A stretch of DNA of 64,000 nt from Carallia brachiata (Eukaryota; Streptophyta; Magnoliopsida; Malpighiales; Rhizophoraceae): the NCBI GenBank assembly GCA_021464245.1, contig JADCRB010000040.1, positions 5,920,273 through 5,984,272 of the forward strand, written 5' to 3'. How positions within the stretch are numbered: the stretch's first letter is position 1; every line of letters starts with the position of its first letter. Both the position numbers and the translations under genes were made by a program. Positions 48,759 through 60,034 of the stretch are shown one piece after another. The notes under the pieces are model-generated. The model was not told the origin of the DNA. It searched no databases and was given only the letters and a program-made list of their open reading frames with translations.

Positions 48759-51300
48759 TATCCCATTGATAGTAGACTTGTTTGACAAGTTGGCCAAAGC
48801 CTCGTATTTCACCAAACTGGATCTACGGTCTGGATATTAGTAGGTTAGAATTGTGGAAGGAGATGAAGAGAAAACTAGGTGTATCACTTGCTATGGCTCC
48901 TACGAATTCCTAGTGATGCTATTCAGTTTGACTAATGTCCCTGCTACTTTCTGTAATTTAATGAATGTTGTGTTTCATGACTTTATCGATTGCTTTATGG
49001 TAGTTTATTTTGATGATATTGTTGTATATAGTGAATCCTTAGAGGATCACTTGTCCCACTTTAGGTTGGTGTTGTCTAGGTTAAGAGAGCACCAATTATA
49101 TGTAAATAAGGAAATATGTGAGTTTGCCCGGCGAGAGATTACGTTTCTTGGGCATAGGGTCAAGGGCAAGTAAATATGGATAAAAGAAAAGTCCATGCAA
49201 TAATGGAGTGGTTACCCCCCACAAAAGTGTCAGAATTGAGGTCATTTCTCAACTTATCTAACTACTACAGGAAGTTCGTGCAGGGTTACTCTAAAAAGGT
49301 AGCCCCATTGACATATTTGCTCAAGAAGGACAGACCATGGAGGTGAACCACAGATTGCCAAGAAGCCTTTGACAAGTTGAAGGCAGCGGTGTCGTTCATA
49401 GAGCTAGTCCTGAGGTCGCCAGATTTCGAGTTGTCTTTCAATATACTGACTGACGCCTCAGAAAAAGCCATTGGAGGTGTGTTGGTGCAGGAAGGCCACC
49501 CTATTACCTATGAAAGCTGAAAACTTAATAAAGCAGAGCAGTGGTACTCAGCTCATGAGAAAGAGATGCTGGCGGTGGTGCATTGCCTTCACACCTGAAG
49601 GGTGTATTTGCTGGGTACCAGGTTCATGGTTCAGATCGACAATATGGCGAACACATTCTTTCAGACTTAGAAGAAGCATTTTGCATGGCAGGCACGGTCG
49701 TAAGAGTTCTTGGCTGAGTATGACTTCACATGGCAACACAAGCCAAAAAGGCACAATCAGATTGTAGATGCCCTAAGTCGCCGACAAGTGCAAAAGATGG
49801 TTGCTACCGTCACTTGAGTAGAGTGATCTGCTGGGCAAAATTAGGGTGCAAGCCCCTCAAGATGCCACATATCAACACTTGGTATAGCAAGTTCATGAGG
49901 GCATGACAAGGCGATACCAGCCAAATGATGGTTTATTACATGTTAACGGCAATCGTTTGTATGTTTCTAATGGTACAAACCTTATAAAGGAGATTCTACG
50001 GGAGTCCTATGATTCACAATGGGCTGGTCATCCTAATATCGAGAGGATGATGGCCTTATTATCCAGCAATTACTATTGGCCAAAGCTGGAAGATGATGTC
50101 GAGGCATATGTCAAGACATGCATCACTTGTCAGCAAGACAAGACAGAGAGATTGAACGAGGCAAGTTTGTTGCAGTCACTGCCCATTCCTACGAAGCCAT
50201 GGGTGTCAATTTCAATGAATTTCACTAGCAAGTTCTTGAAGGTTGATGGCATGGGATCCGTTATGGTGGTAGTATATCAGTTCTTCAAGTATGCGGTGTT
50301 CATTCCTGGCCCCTCATCATGTCAAGCAGAGACAGCCGTGGAACTTTTCTGAGCAGGTAGTAAAGTATTTTAGTTTAACAGAAAATATTGTGAGTGATCA
50401 GGATCCTTGTTTTACTAGCAGGTTTTGGAGTTCATTGTTCATCATGATGGGTTGGTAGTTGAAGTTCTCTACTGCCAATCATCCTTAGACTAATGGCCAG
50501 ACAAAGCGAATCAATGGCCTACTATAGGAGTATATTCAGCACCACGTGACTACAAGCTAGAGGAATTTGTTTGAGTTGTTGGATTCGGCCCAATTATGTT
50601 ACAATCTTCACAGGTCCTCTTCCACAGGTCTAAGTTCTTTCGAGCTAGCCATGAGGCAGCAGCCCCTTACTCTTAATGATGTGACCAGGACTAGCTCAAA
50701 AGAGAGACGTCCAACAACACATCGGTTTGCCCGTTCCATGCAAGAGCGGCCTAAGGACGCCCAAAACAGCTTGAACAAGGCAGCGAAGTGAATGAGGAAG
50801 TATGATGACAAAAGAATGAGGGACATGTAATTCCAAGTTGGGGATAAGGTGTTACTGAGACTTACTCTCCAAATTTGGAAAACAGTAAGTCAGTGCATCG
50901 TGGGCTGGTTTCAAAGTGTGACGATCCCTTCACAGTGGTGAAGAAAGTTGGTAATGTTGCATACAAGTTGCAACTCTCAGAAAGGTTGAAGGTGCATCCA
51001 ACCTTTCACGTGAATTTCTTGAAGCCCTTCCACGAGGAAGCAAGCGATGAGCCCCCAAGGAAACAGGCACAGTGTGATCCCCCCACAATTAGGACTGAGT
51101 TCCAATGTAAGGTGGAGAGAATCCTAGACCAACGAACGCATGGGTAAAGTAAGAAGAACAAGCGGGTTGAGTACTCGATGAAGTGGAAGAATACCCCAGA
51201 CAGTGAGGTGAGCTGTGAAAGAGATGTGACTCCATGACAGTTTGAGAAGTTGGTGGAAGATTACCTATCTACCCTACCAATGAGGACGTTGGCTTCAATA
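48759..51300 (+). mobile_element. Gypsy fragment C: RT, RNase H, integrase and chromodomain
   Basis: RT starts mid-domain ([17 protein letters not shown]) and includes the intact catalytic box VYFDDIVVYSES (~49005). RNase H and linker remnants (EYDFTWQHKPK, HNQIVDALSRRQ, ~49730) follow. Integrase at 49903-50352 includes ILRESYDSQWAGHP and YVKTCITCQQDKTE, then a core broken by stops. The integrase C-terminus (KVGNVAYKLQLSERLK...HVNFLKPFHEE, 50875-51147) and a chromodomain (RVEYSMKWKNTPDSEV, ~51160) close it. A chromodomain after integrase marks a chromovirus. Multiple stops and frameshifts make it inactive. Confidence 0.88.
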
Positions 51301-51313
51301 GGTAGGAGTAGTT

Positions 51314-52126
51314 TGTTAGTCCCTTGAGCACTTAGCATGCTGTAGTTGGCGGCGTCTTACGCCAATTCCTTAGCATGGGACTTTAGAGTGGCTGGGCACT
51401 CCTTAAGGTAAGGTGAAAGCTAAGAGAGTCCGTATACGCATAGGCTTACATGTGGTTCCCGTGACGGACCAAAGCTTGGGCTAAACAAACGATGCTAGAC
51501 TACATGTTCATGGGCTCCATCAAATGGGCCATAGGCTTAGGTCACGAGGCCCAAAACACAAGTTGGGTATTCGCGAAGTTTGCATGGCACTGTATGGCAA
51601 TAAGTCTCTGGTGACGTGTGAAACGTGGGGACATACAAGTATGGCTCGATCCTGTTAGTTGAACATTAACATAATGCTCATCAGATTGTGCATGGCTAAG
51701 GATCGTGGGTAGATAAGACTTATCCAGATTAAGTGATAGATGATCGTGAGAAGATAAGGCTTATCAAGATCATGTTGTGGATAAGATCATGGGAATATGA
51801 GGGTTATCATGTTGTGATAGAGATCATTCACCGGGAGATAATGGTTATCTCCATGTCCTTAATAGCTGTGGTTGTCAGCTATATATAGACCTTATGGGTT
51901 GTCATTTGTACTCAATGAAAGAGAAATCACTCAAAGAGAAAGAGTGAAATATTGTCAAGAATTCATTTGACTTTGTTCTCTTGTATTACTTTATGATAAG
52001 TAATAAAGGTTGGAAAAAGTTTCTGTATGCTCTTGTGCCTCTCTTGAGTGTATGAGTTGTGTGCTTACTTACAAAGTTCATTGTGCAAATCTTTACGTGT
52101 CCGGTTGGCCAAGAGGTCTTACACCA
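51314..52126 (+). mobile_element. 3' LTR of the gypsy element
   Basis: Begins TGTTAGTCCCTTGAGC just after a purine-rich tract (GGTAGGAGTAG) and ends ...CTTACACCA, so it has TG...CA termini and is ~813 bp. It contains a TATA-like TATATATAG (~51880-51888). Its reverse complement matches 47048-47795, and the last part matches 43232-43496. Confidence 0.82.
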
Positions 52127-53640
52127 CCAAATCAAGTTGATGCTTGAGAATTTTTTTTTAATTTATAATTTACTCAATTAGTAGAAGAATAATAGCGCTC
52201 CTTTTTTTTTAATTAACAACTACTATTTTCTTTCTTCTAGTTAAGAAAATTATTAATCATTTTTCTCGTATTAAATTCTTTTTAAAAAATAAGAATTAAT
52301 TGAAATAAAAATATATAAATTATCATATATTTTATATTTAAAATATTTGAGATAAATTATTTACATTTATCCATATATTAACTTAGTTATAAATTTCTTT
52401 AACATATATAAATATTAATATCTTATATAAATATAGTTCCTACAATACAATTTGCTTTAAATATTTATTGTTATTTTTATATAATATTACATTTTTATAT
52501 ATTTATATTTTATACATAATTTATATAAATATTTAATTTTTATATATTTAATATTAGATATTAGTTTTACTGGTTGAACAACGGTTAAACTGGTTGAAAC
52601 CTTAAATCGCTAAATTTTTTAGTTCAATGACCGATTTGATTTTTAAAACGTTCTTATATATTTATTGAAAAACAAAGGGAAAGTAAAAAAAAATGTAAAA
52701 TATGTAACTAACATCACAGATCCACGTGTATTTGAGGGTGGGTAATTGCTCACCCTCAAATTTAAAGTTTATATCAATTATAAGTATAATTTATACTAGT
52801 TTTAACTTATTACCTTCCCTCAAATTTATATTTTGCCCCCATCAATTACCCCCACAAATAAAAAATGTAAAGAAATATAAATTTATACTATTAACTCTAC
52901 CAAAATTTATATTTTATTTTCGTTAAATTTTATATTTTACATTTTACTCTTACTTTGTTTTTTTTTAATTCAAATTTTATTGTATATATTAAAATAATAT
53001 TATTTTACTATATAAATTATTATCTATTAATAAAATAATATTATTTTATTATTTATATTACTATTATGATTAAAAAAATTAAAAAAATTAAATTTTTAAT
53101 AACTATTTGCCCTCTCTTCAATTCTTGAATGCATCCGAATGTATGTGTTTGCGTATATACATGTGATACGATATGTAATTGTATTTTAATTTATCAAACT
53201 AGAAAAAAAAAAAATAATTAAAATGATTAAAAATGTGTATTTTTAACAAATAATTTTAAATTTTAAATTTTAATTATTTACCTCACTTGCCTGCTTTTCC
53301 AACGATGGAATGTCATCTCTCTTCAAATAAAAAAAAAAAATTAAACATAATTAAGACGTGCCAAATTACTGTATATATTTATGTAATAAAATCTCTGGCA
53401 TCGAAGCGATGGGGGATTGTCGTCACCGCAAACCATTTCTTTAAGACGCAAAAGTGTGGGACCAATGATGACAGAGCAGTCCCATAACCCAGGGCATCAA
53501 CGTGGGAGATGGATGCCCCGTCAGGAGGCTCTGGACGGTGGAGATGCCACGACTGTGCCGTTTCTCTATAGGGGTCGTGGCATAAGCTGCCACCATACGT
53601 ATGTCCACATCACTGCAATCAGCTGCGATGTCTCTCTCGC
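52127..53640. other. AT-rich spacer upstream of the MYB gene
   Basis: Mostly AT-rich. Bases 52560-52640 carry a GGTTGAAC/CGGTTAAACTGGTTG stretch resembling the CGGTTAAACC motifs of the 14738-15619 element. Bases 52730-52761 form a perfect 11-bp inverted repeat around a 10-nt loop. CACGTG occurs at ~52723. No gene recognised. Confidence 0.5.
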
Positions 53641-53650
53641 TATAAATAAA
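53641..53650 (+). promoter_or_regulatory. TATA box of the MYB gene
   Basis: TATAAATAAA lies 195 bp upstream of the ATG at 53836 and is the best TATA match near the gene. It implies a transcription start near 53670 and a ~165-nt 5' leader rich in CT toward the start codon. Confidence 0.6.
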
Positions 53651-53835
53651 TGCAAATTCAGCATTGTTCATTTTCAAGCCCATAAAAGAAGTTGTTAAAA
53701 AGTCCATTACTCACTTTGTTGAATTCCTTGTAGGCCGACCATATAGAAGAGTGAGTGAGTCCATTACACTAACTGAACCCCGCGAAAGCCTCACTTCCAT
53801 TCTCACACTCTCTCTCTCCGTTGGGACAGACAGAA

Positions 53836-56523
53836 ATGGTAAGGGCACCTTGTTGTGAGAAAGTGGGGTTGAAGAAGGGTAGGTGGACCACAGAAGAAGA
53901 TGAGGCGTTGAGAAAGTATATTGAAGCTAATGGAGAAGGGTCGTGGAGGTCTTTACCTAAGAATGCAGGTAAGCAAGTAGAATGCATTCATCAAAACTAA
54001 AATAAAAACAAAAAATGCGGCTTTTTTTTTTTTTGTTTTTGTTGAATTTCTTTATCTGGGTTTGTCTCAAATATTTTCTTTGCTGAAATGAAGGATTACT
54101 GAGGTGTGGAAAGAGTTGCAGACTGCGATGGATCAACTACTTGAGAGCTAACTTGAAGAGGGGAAACATATCTGCTGAGGAGGAAGAAATCATTGTCAAA
54201 CTGCATGCATCCTTGGGTAATAGGTTAGTGAAGTAGCTAGCGCCCGTCCGTAACATGCACACAACAGAGCATACGCAAGGGCACGCGCGCGCGTGCGTGC
54301 TTCCTGTCACTTTACAGCTTACACGAGCTCTATCTCTTCTCCAAAATTATGATTGTTTCTTAATTATTATTATTTTTTAAGTGGTTTTGCTTAATTGTTA
54401 CAAAAAATGACATCACAATTTCTCCTAACAGAAATCATTAACTTATCTGTTATTTAATTTTTTAAATTTAATAATCCAACTTTATATTATTTTAAAATTT
54501 TTTAAAATTTGTTATTTGAATTTTTTTTTTGTCGTGTTGTTATGATTCTCTTTTTTGACTTCTTGTCCCGTTTTCGCTTTCTTGCTTTCTCCCCTTATCT
54601 CGGCTTTCCTCATGTGCCATGGGGTATTTCGGGATAAAAATGAATGATGACTCACAAGTACAATTTTTTTTTTTTTAAAAACGAAAATGGGATATAACGA
54701 AGAATTTTGTCTTTGAAATATTTAGAATAAACAATAATAGGTAGTACTATTCTAAAAATTAATAATATTTTTCAATAATACAACATTTTTTTAAAAAACA
54801 ATTACTTTATCTTGTTCTAAATACAGACAAAAAAAAAAAAAACAAAATTATTGTAGTAGTTGACTCTGCATTTCCTGCGTCCCCAACGCTTATCTAACTT
54901 TCGGATGTGGAATATTCTTCGGATAATAATCGAGAAATTGAAAACAGGATAGTATGCGGCACGTGAGTGTATTAAAAAATGGAATTAAAAAAAAAAAAAA
55001 GACCCCTTTGAGAGTTTATGACAAAACAAAACCACTGCTTCAGGATAGTCCCAACACGGCGGTGTATCGCCCGCAAGCACCCCTGCCCCGCCCCCGAGGG
55101 TCATTTGCCCTTGTCTGTTGTGGGGCCTTTACTCCTTTCCCCGTTTTATGCAACTTCGTCCCTGGGCTTCAGTCCCTCGTGAATGTGAAACGAGCGATAT
55201 TTATTTACCATGTCTAACTGGACCGACCAACAAATGTAGCACACCACTGTGAGGTGGGTTATACATAAACTCTACGTATGGAGATGCGTGTGATCCGCTT
55301 GTGGAATACAATCGAAAGGAGATATAATATAGAGAAATATTTAACAGAATTTTTAGTTAAAATTAAAGTAATATAAATTATAAATAATAAATGTCATGCT
55401 TTAGGTACAGACTATTACTATATAGTAGAAAGGCTTTTTTCTCTTGATTATTCACAAACTATTTTTTTTAATATGATAAGGAGTTTAATAATTTATTTTT
55501 TAAAATTAAATTTTATGTATATTTAATATTATTTTAAAATTTAGAAATTTAACGGTGAAGTTTCCTGAAGAAAAAGATATTCATCTTTATTCTCAGGTAT
55601 AATGGAACTTATTTTGCGTCGCTTTCTATTGGCACAGATGGTCCTTAATAGCCAGCCACTTACCTGGAAGAACAGACAACGAGATAAAGAACTACTGGAA
55701 TTCACATTTAAGCAGAAAACTTCACAACTTTAGGAGGCTTGACAACGATCGCTCACCAATCATCCTGGACATGGCCAAGGTAGGCTTGGCTGCCATGCAC
55801 AGAGGAGGGAGAACAACTAGATCAGCAATGAAGAAAGACAAAAACTCCAGCCGAAAAGATGCCGCCGAAGTGTCGAGAAGGAGACCGAAGAGCTCTTCAG
55901 ACAATGAAGAAATACCTAAACCACCGACACCGGCCTTGGAGATAGAGCCCCTGCCAAGTGCAATTGATGATAATACTTCGGTTTTGTGTGCATGTGGACA
56001 AGAGCAGAAACGATTGGACGCTGTCGTTTCAAGTCCCTGTCAGGAAAGTGGAGAGGCGTTGTTTGGTAGGAGTGAGAAGAAAGGAACAATTAGTTCGTGC
56101 ACGGGACAAGAAGGAATAAATTTGGATTCAATACTGTTCCCAACCGGTGGGGAAGCAAATGAAATCTCGGGACCATATAATAGTTGCTTTGACGGTGGGA
56201 TGTTGTGTTTCAATGACATTATGGACATCGAGTTTCAGGATCCACATGGGGTTTGGACTTTAAGTCCTGGCAATATCGTACCAGGGGATCAGAACCTAGA
56301 AAATTTTGGCAATTTAGGCTCAATTGGAGATGGCAATGACTTCCAATCCTCTTCTTCAATAAGTTCATGCTTTGATAGTTGTGAGGCTAATTGGTCCTGG
56401 GAGGAAATTGTGCCCGCAGGACATGAACTATTGGGTGAGACCGACGAACGTCCGTTATGTTGGCTGTGGAACTCAGGCAGTGAAGGAGAAAGCCAGAGAA
56501 TAGAAGGGATGAATAATGAATAA
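53836..56523 (+). CDS. MYB11/12/111-like: R2R3-MYB transcription factor, subgroup 7 (flavonol regulator), intact
   Basis: Exons 53836-53968, 54094-54223 and 55638-56523 join in frame to 382 codons plus stop (1149 nt), with introns at the usual R2R3-MYB positions. The start [18 protein letters not shown] is canonical. R2 (W-spaced, [22 protein letters not shown]) and R3 ([30 protein letters not shown]) are complete, and the bHLH-binding signature is absent. GRTTRSAMK at residues 145-153 and a C-terminal WLWNSG near 363 match the two subgroup-7 motifs. Members of this group (Arabidopsis MYB11, MYB12, MYB111) activate early flavonoid genes such as CHS and FLS in the nucleus without a bHLH partner. 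The acidic C-terminal region (many D/E/S) fits an activation domain. The length is close to the family's 340-370. It is the only block gene here with no lesion. Confidence 0.95.
54224..55637 (+). other. MYB intron 2 (1.4 kb)
   Basis: Mostly AT-rich. It holds a 20-nt perfectly alternating purine-pyrimidine tract (54281-54300) and a GC-rich patch (~54990-55160) that follows a 13-A run. No captured gene or full transposon is recognised. Confidence 0.7.
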
Positions 56524-57776
56524 TCGCGATGAGAATCAAAATGCTATGGCTACTAGGCTTCTCTCGTGATGCCTCTCCACTTTTTTTTTTCATTCTGTTT
56601 TTTTGTTTCTTTTTTTCTAGTTGGCAGCAGAGAGCAACATTAGAGAAGAGTGGATTTTGTTGCAAATAAACTCTCGCAGTTCTTTTGTAAGGGCTTGATT
56701 TGTGAGTTCTCTTCTTTTTAAACTTTTTTGGGCAAATTTTTTATTTTTGTGAGTGTTCAATTCTCACTTAGTTATCAAGAAAAAAACCAGGAATTGACAA
56801 TGAAGCTTCTAGGCACAAATTCTACCGATATTCCGACATATGTCGAATGACTTAGAAGTTCAACTACGTTTGACAGTTGATGAGAAGTATTTAATCAGCA
56901 GTAATTCGCATTTATTTCAAAGAAAAAAAAAGTAAGTAATTCACATGGCAGAGCAAAGGATAATGTATGAGTTAAAGCGTCAGACAACGGAAGAAGTTGA
57001 TAAAGCAACAAAATTTTATCCATAGGTGATTGCGTCATACTAACTTCCACAGTATAAATAATTATGTCTCTTTACCGAGCATGGATTACAGGATCATCAC
57101 CGATTTGCAATGGGTTTATTAAATTGTTCTTTCGGGACCAGGCGATTGTATGCACCGTAACTATGAGCATGCTCTTGAATGAAAAGTGTCATATTACGCT
57201 AGAGATGCAACACAATGTCGTCCATTTTAATACTGCCCTTGTCCAAGTATCATCTAATTTTGAATTTTTGATGGAATATAGTGCATTTTGATGCGAGTAT
57301 AATCATGCATAAGCTTACTAAAACTTGAAATGACATTTTCCATCATTTTGATCTCTAAAAACACAAGCATGAAGACCAATGTTTAGAGATAAAATCATAA
57401 ACATTAAGCACAAGTGTAATTGTTGGAAAAATTTATAATTCTTGTTGAATACAATAAAATTTATTTTTTTATAAATTTAATACAGAAATCAAATCTAATA
57501 TACCACAAAATCAACACAACACACTATGACAGAACTATAAAGTGCAACTGCCACTTAGTGCTTTTGCATTTGAAAAAAGGATGGGGAATGGAATTAATTG
57601 TTACTTGTTAGAGGCTACATTAGGCCGAGAGGTTCAAGCGAAGACACGGCGCATTAGGTGGACCCCACAAATTGATCTTATTGAGCATGGGTTGTCCGCG
57701 ACAGTGGCAAACCGTACAAATCTGCCCAAGAGCCAAGGTACAGCGGCAAAATTTCAACGCTATTGTAGGAAAAAAA
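56524..57776. other. MYB 3' flank and spacer
   Basis: Presumed MYB 3' UTR followed by AT-rich sequence. The poly(A) run at 57770-57776 precedes the hAT-like element. No gene recognised. Confidence 0.5.
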
Positions 57777-58452
57777 TAGGAATGACAATAGAGAAGATCG
57801 GCAGTACAAATGATTTTTTCGATCTTATCCCTGCTTCTGAACTTAATCTTTATCTCCCTCTTCGTATCCAACAAAAAATGAATTTAGTTTTGTCCCCATC
57901 TCCATTAGGGATTGGGGATCTCCATCTCCGCCTCATCTCTGCCAGGTTTCCAATCTAAAATGACCTTTGTATATCTAAAAAATTTATGGTTCATAACCAA
58001 CAATTCATACCAACAACTATACCTTCTATTCCATAACAACGTAAATCCTAAATCAGAAGCTACACCAACACAATTTAGTTAAACTCACAATGTAGTTTAG
58101 ATTTGAACTTCTCTTTCAAAATTAAAAAAGACACCACTACAACCTGCCAGGGAAGAGGGGCAAGTGTTTGGGTGGGAAGAAAAGGGTTATGACTGGTAGT
58201 AACCTCTATCAACTTGCAAAATATGCATTTTAAGTTAGAGACAAGTAAAACTAAAAACTCGCCTCACTATTTCTATAATTCTAAAAAACAATTAAGAGGG
58301 AAGAACGAGAGAATAAAAAGAATGATAGAGGAGCATTTCTTCAAAACTTCTTATATGCTACAAATTGATAAAATTTACAGGACACCAATGTTGTACCAGA
58401 ATCAATGTAGTCAATCAATGAAATTAATTCATTTGCAATAAAACTACTATAC

Positions 58453-58528
58453 CATTGCCTCTTGCCAATAGCACTGGCAATCCCGTAAAATTGCAGAATA
58501 TATGAGCAGTTAATGGAGCAAAGATGTA
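58453..58528 (-). pseudogene. Captured exon of an RCE1/FACE2-type CAAX prenyl protease
   Basis: After a TTTGCAG acceptor the minus strand reads YIFAPLTAHIFCNFTGLPVL and ends before GTATAG. The PLxAHIFCNxxGLPV block carries His and Asn of the conserved motif of ER-membrane CAAX endopeptidases that trim prenylated proteins. It is a single exon without its neighbours, inside the hAT-like element. I am fairly sure of the family from this block alone. Confidence 0.7.
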
Positions 58529-58694
58529 CTGCAAATACACATAAAGAAACTATCTTGAAAAATAGGCTTAAAGAAGAGACAAAAGTAAAATGATCATTGA
58601 CACCACATTTATAATTAACGAGAAAATATATTTTATTCAAAAACAAGTTAAAAGGCTCAAATATACATTTTTTAAAGCAAGATAAAAAATTTAC

Positions 58695-58821
58695 CTTGTC
58701 AAGGTTACCAACGTAGTTTGCTATCTTGTCCTCATCTGATCATCATAAATAAGTGTTGACCCATGAATAATCATTGGAAATTCATGCCAAGCTTGACTTT
58801 CACTATCTTTTCAACAAAATC
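58695..58821 (-). pseudogene. Captured exon of a SUMO-activating enzyme subunit 2 (SAE2/UBA2) gene
   Basis: Between a TGTAG acceptor and a GTAAAT donor the minus strand reads DFVEKIVKVKLGMNF, then in shifted frames PMIIHGSTLIYDD and DEDKIANYVGNLDK. This matches the SAE2 segment before its ubiquitin-like domain as I recall it. Two small indels break the frame (near 58780 and 58738). The parent enzyme is the catalytic half of the SUMO E1; this fragment cannot function. Confidence 0.6.
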
Positions 58822-59171
58822 CTACAACTTTGAACTATAAGTATAAATCTCCAGAGAAATGATCAGAGGAGGACGAGAAGCAAAGGATAAACTTATATTT
58901 CTTGAACACTAGAAATGCTACAAAATCCTGACAATTTACTGTTAAAATCATTAAAATTGCAAGCCCTTTAATAACATTCATATACAACCATCATTCCAAA
59001 TTATCTAATTCAAGCTTCTAATATACAAATTGCCAAACAAATCCAATTTTTGGACAGGCAAACCTCAATTAGAACTGATGTGAAATTCACCTAAAGAAAT
59101 TCCTGGACAATGAAACTATTGTAGTACATAAATGAAACCTACAAAAAGAAGAGTAAGATACAGAGAATACC

Positions 59172-59232
59172 TACATCTAGGAAGGCCTTAAGTAAGCTAT
59201 AATTTTGCAAGCTATAGATCTCCATCCAATGG
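59172..59232 (-). pseudogene. Possible second captured RCE1-type exon
   Basis: The minus strand reads WMEIYSLQNYSLLKAFLDV and ends before GTATTC. It resembles the RCE1 segment preceding the LGYTVVFG membrane helix. If correct, RCE1 exons lie on both sides of the SAE2 exon. The match is short, hence the lower confidence. Confidence 0.45.
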
Positions 59233-59384
59233 TTTAAATATTATGCACAATAATAACTCGCTGAGGATTTTATGATTCATATAACAAGCATTAGGACTTT
59301 AGAACCATATTTTAGATTTCGAACAGCAAGTGCTTAAGTTTTTCCAAAATAAAACCCCCCAAAAAAGGATGGGGAAATGAAAGT

Positions 59385-59570
59385 AAAATGGGGCATAGAT
59401 TAAAAAGGACATACATCATCAAAGCATTGATGAAATTCGAGGGGCAGACGGCAGTAGAGCTAAGTTTGTAGAGAATACAAATCACCAAGTCATCAGGTAA
59501 AGCTCCAAACAAATCATCGCTGCGGCAATCTCTAGCAAAAATCTCTGCTTTTTTTCACAACCCATCATCT
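59385..59570 (-). pseudogene. Captured exon 1 of an F-box/MYND-type protein
   Basis: The minus strand reads EIFARDCRSDDLFGALPDDL, then VICILYKLSSTAVCPSNF and INALM, ending at a GTATGTCC donor. This is the F-box start of the plant F-box/zinc-finger MYND family (At1g67340-like, from memory), whose first exon ends at this point before CKRLNGLG. No later exon follows; RCE1-like and SAE2-like pieces follow instead. Confidence 0.7.
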
Positions 59571-60034
59571 GTTGTCCTCCAACGGCAACGATGATATCTA
59601 TAAATATTTTTCTTCTCTTCATTACTCTCTTCTATGTACAAACAACTCCTACTTCATCATTTAACAATTTGATTGAAAATGGAAGTGGGTGGCTGCTGTC
59701 ATTAGGCTGCAAATGGAAAGAAGTCAGTGATTAGGGTAGAATGTTAGGATGGGCTTATATGAATTGTCAAAATTGCCCCTTAAAAATAAATATATAATTA
59801 TAAGATGAGGGGTAAAACAGTAAATTTGAAAACAGGTGGGTAACAAGGATGGGTATGGGGACAGATGGGGACAGGGATAGTGAAACTCATCCCCGTCCCC
59901 ATCCCCATTAAAAAATTTTGGGTAACAGGTATCCTTGCTTCGTTCCACGGTCAAACGTCGTTGAGCTCATGCCCATCGGGGGGTACAGGTAATCTCCGAC
60001 ATGTACGGGTGAAATTGTCATCCCTAGAAAAAAA

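Larger units (their letters stand above)
57777..60026 (-). mobile_element. Pack-type hAT-like element carrying captured gene fragments
   Basis: The left end TAGGAATGACAAT (57777-57789) and the reverse complement of the right end TAGGGATGACAAT (60026-60014) match at 12 of 13 bases, in the TAGNG style of hAT termini. Both sides are flanked by the octamer GAAAAAAA (57769-57776 and 60027-60034), the hAT target-duplication length, though low-complexity. Both subterminal regions carry CCCCATC/GGGGATGG-type runs (57893-57935; 59848-59910). No transposase is visible. The 1.9-kb interior holds minus-strand exon pieces of an F-box/MYND protein, an RCE1-type protease and a SUMO-E1 SAE2-type subunit, with intron remnants kept, so capture was from genomic DNA. 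A Mutator-like origin is the main alternative. Confidence 0.65.
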
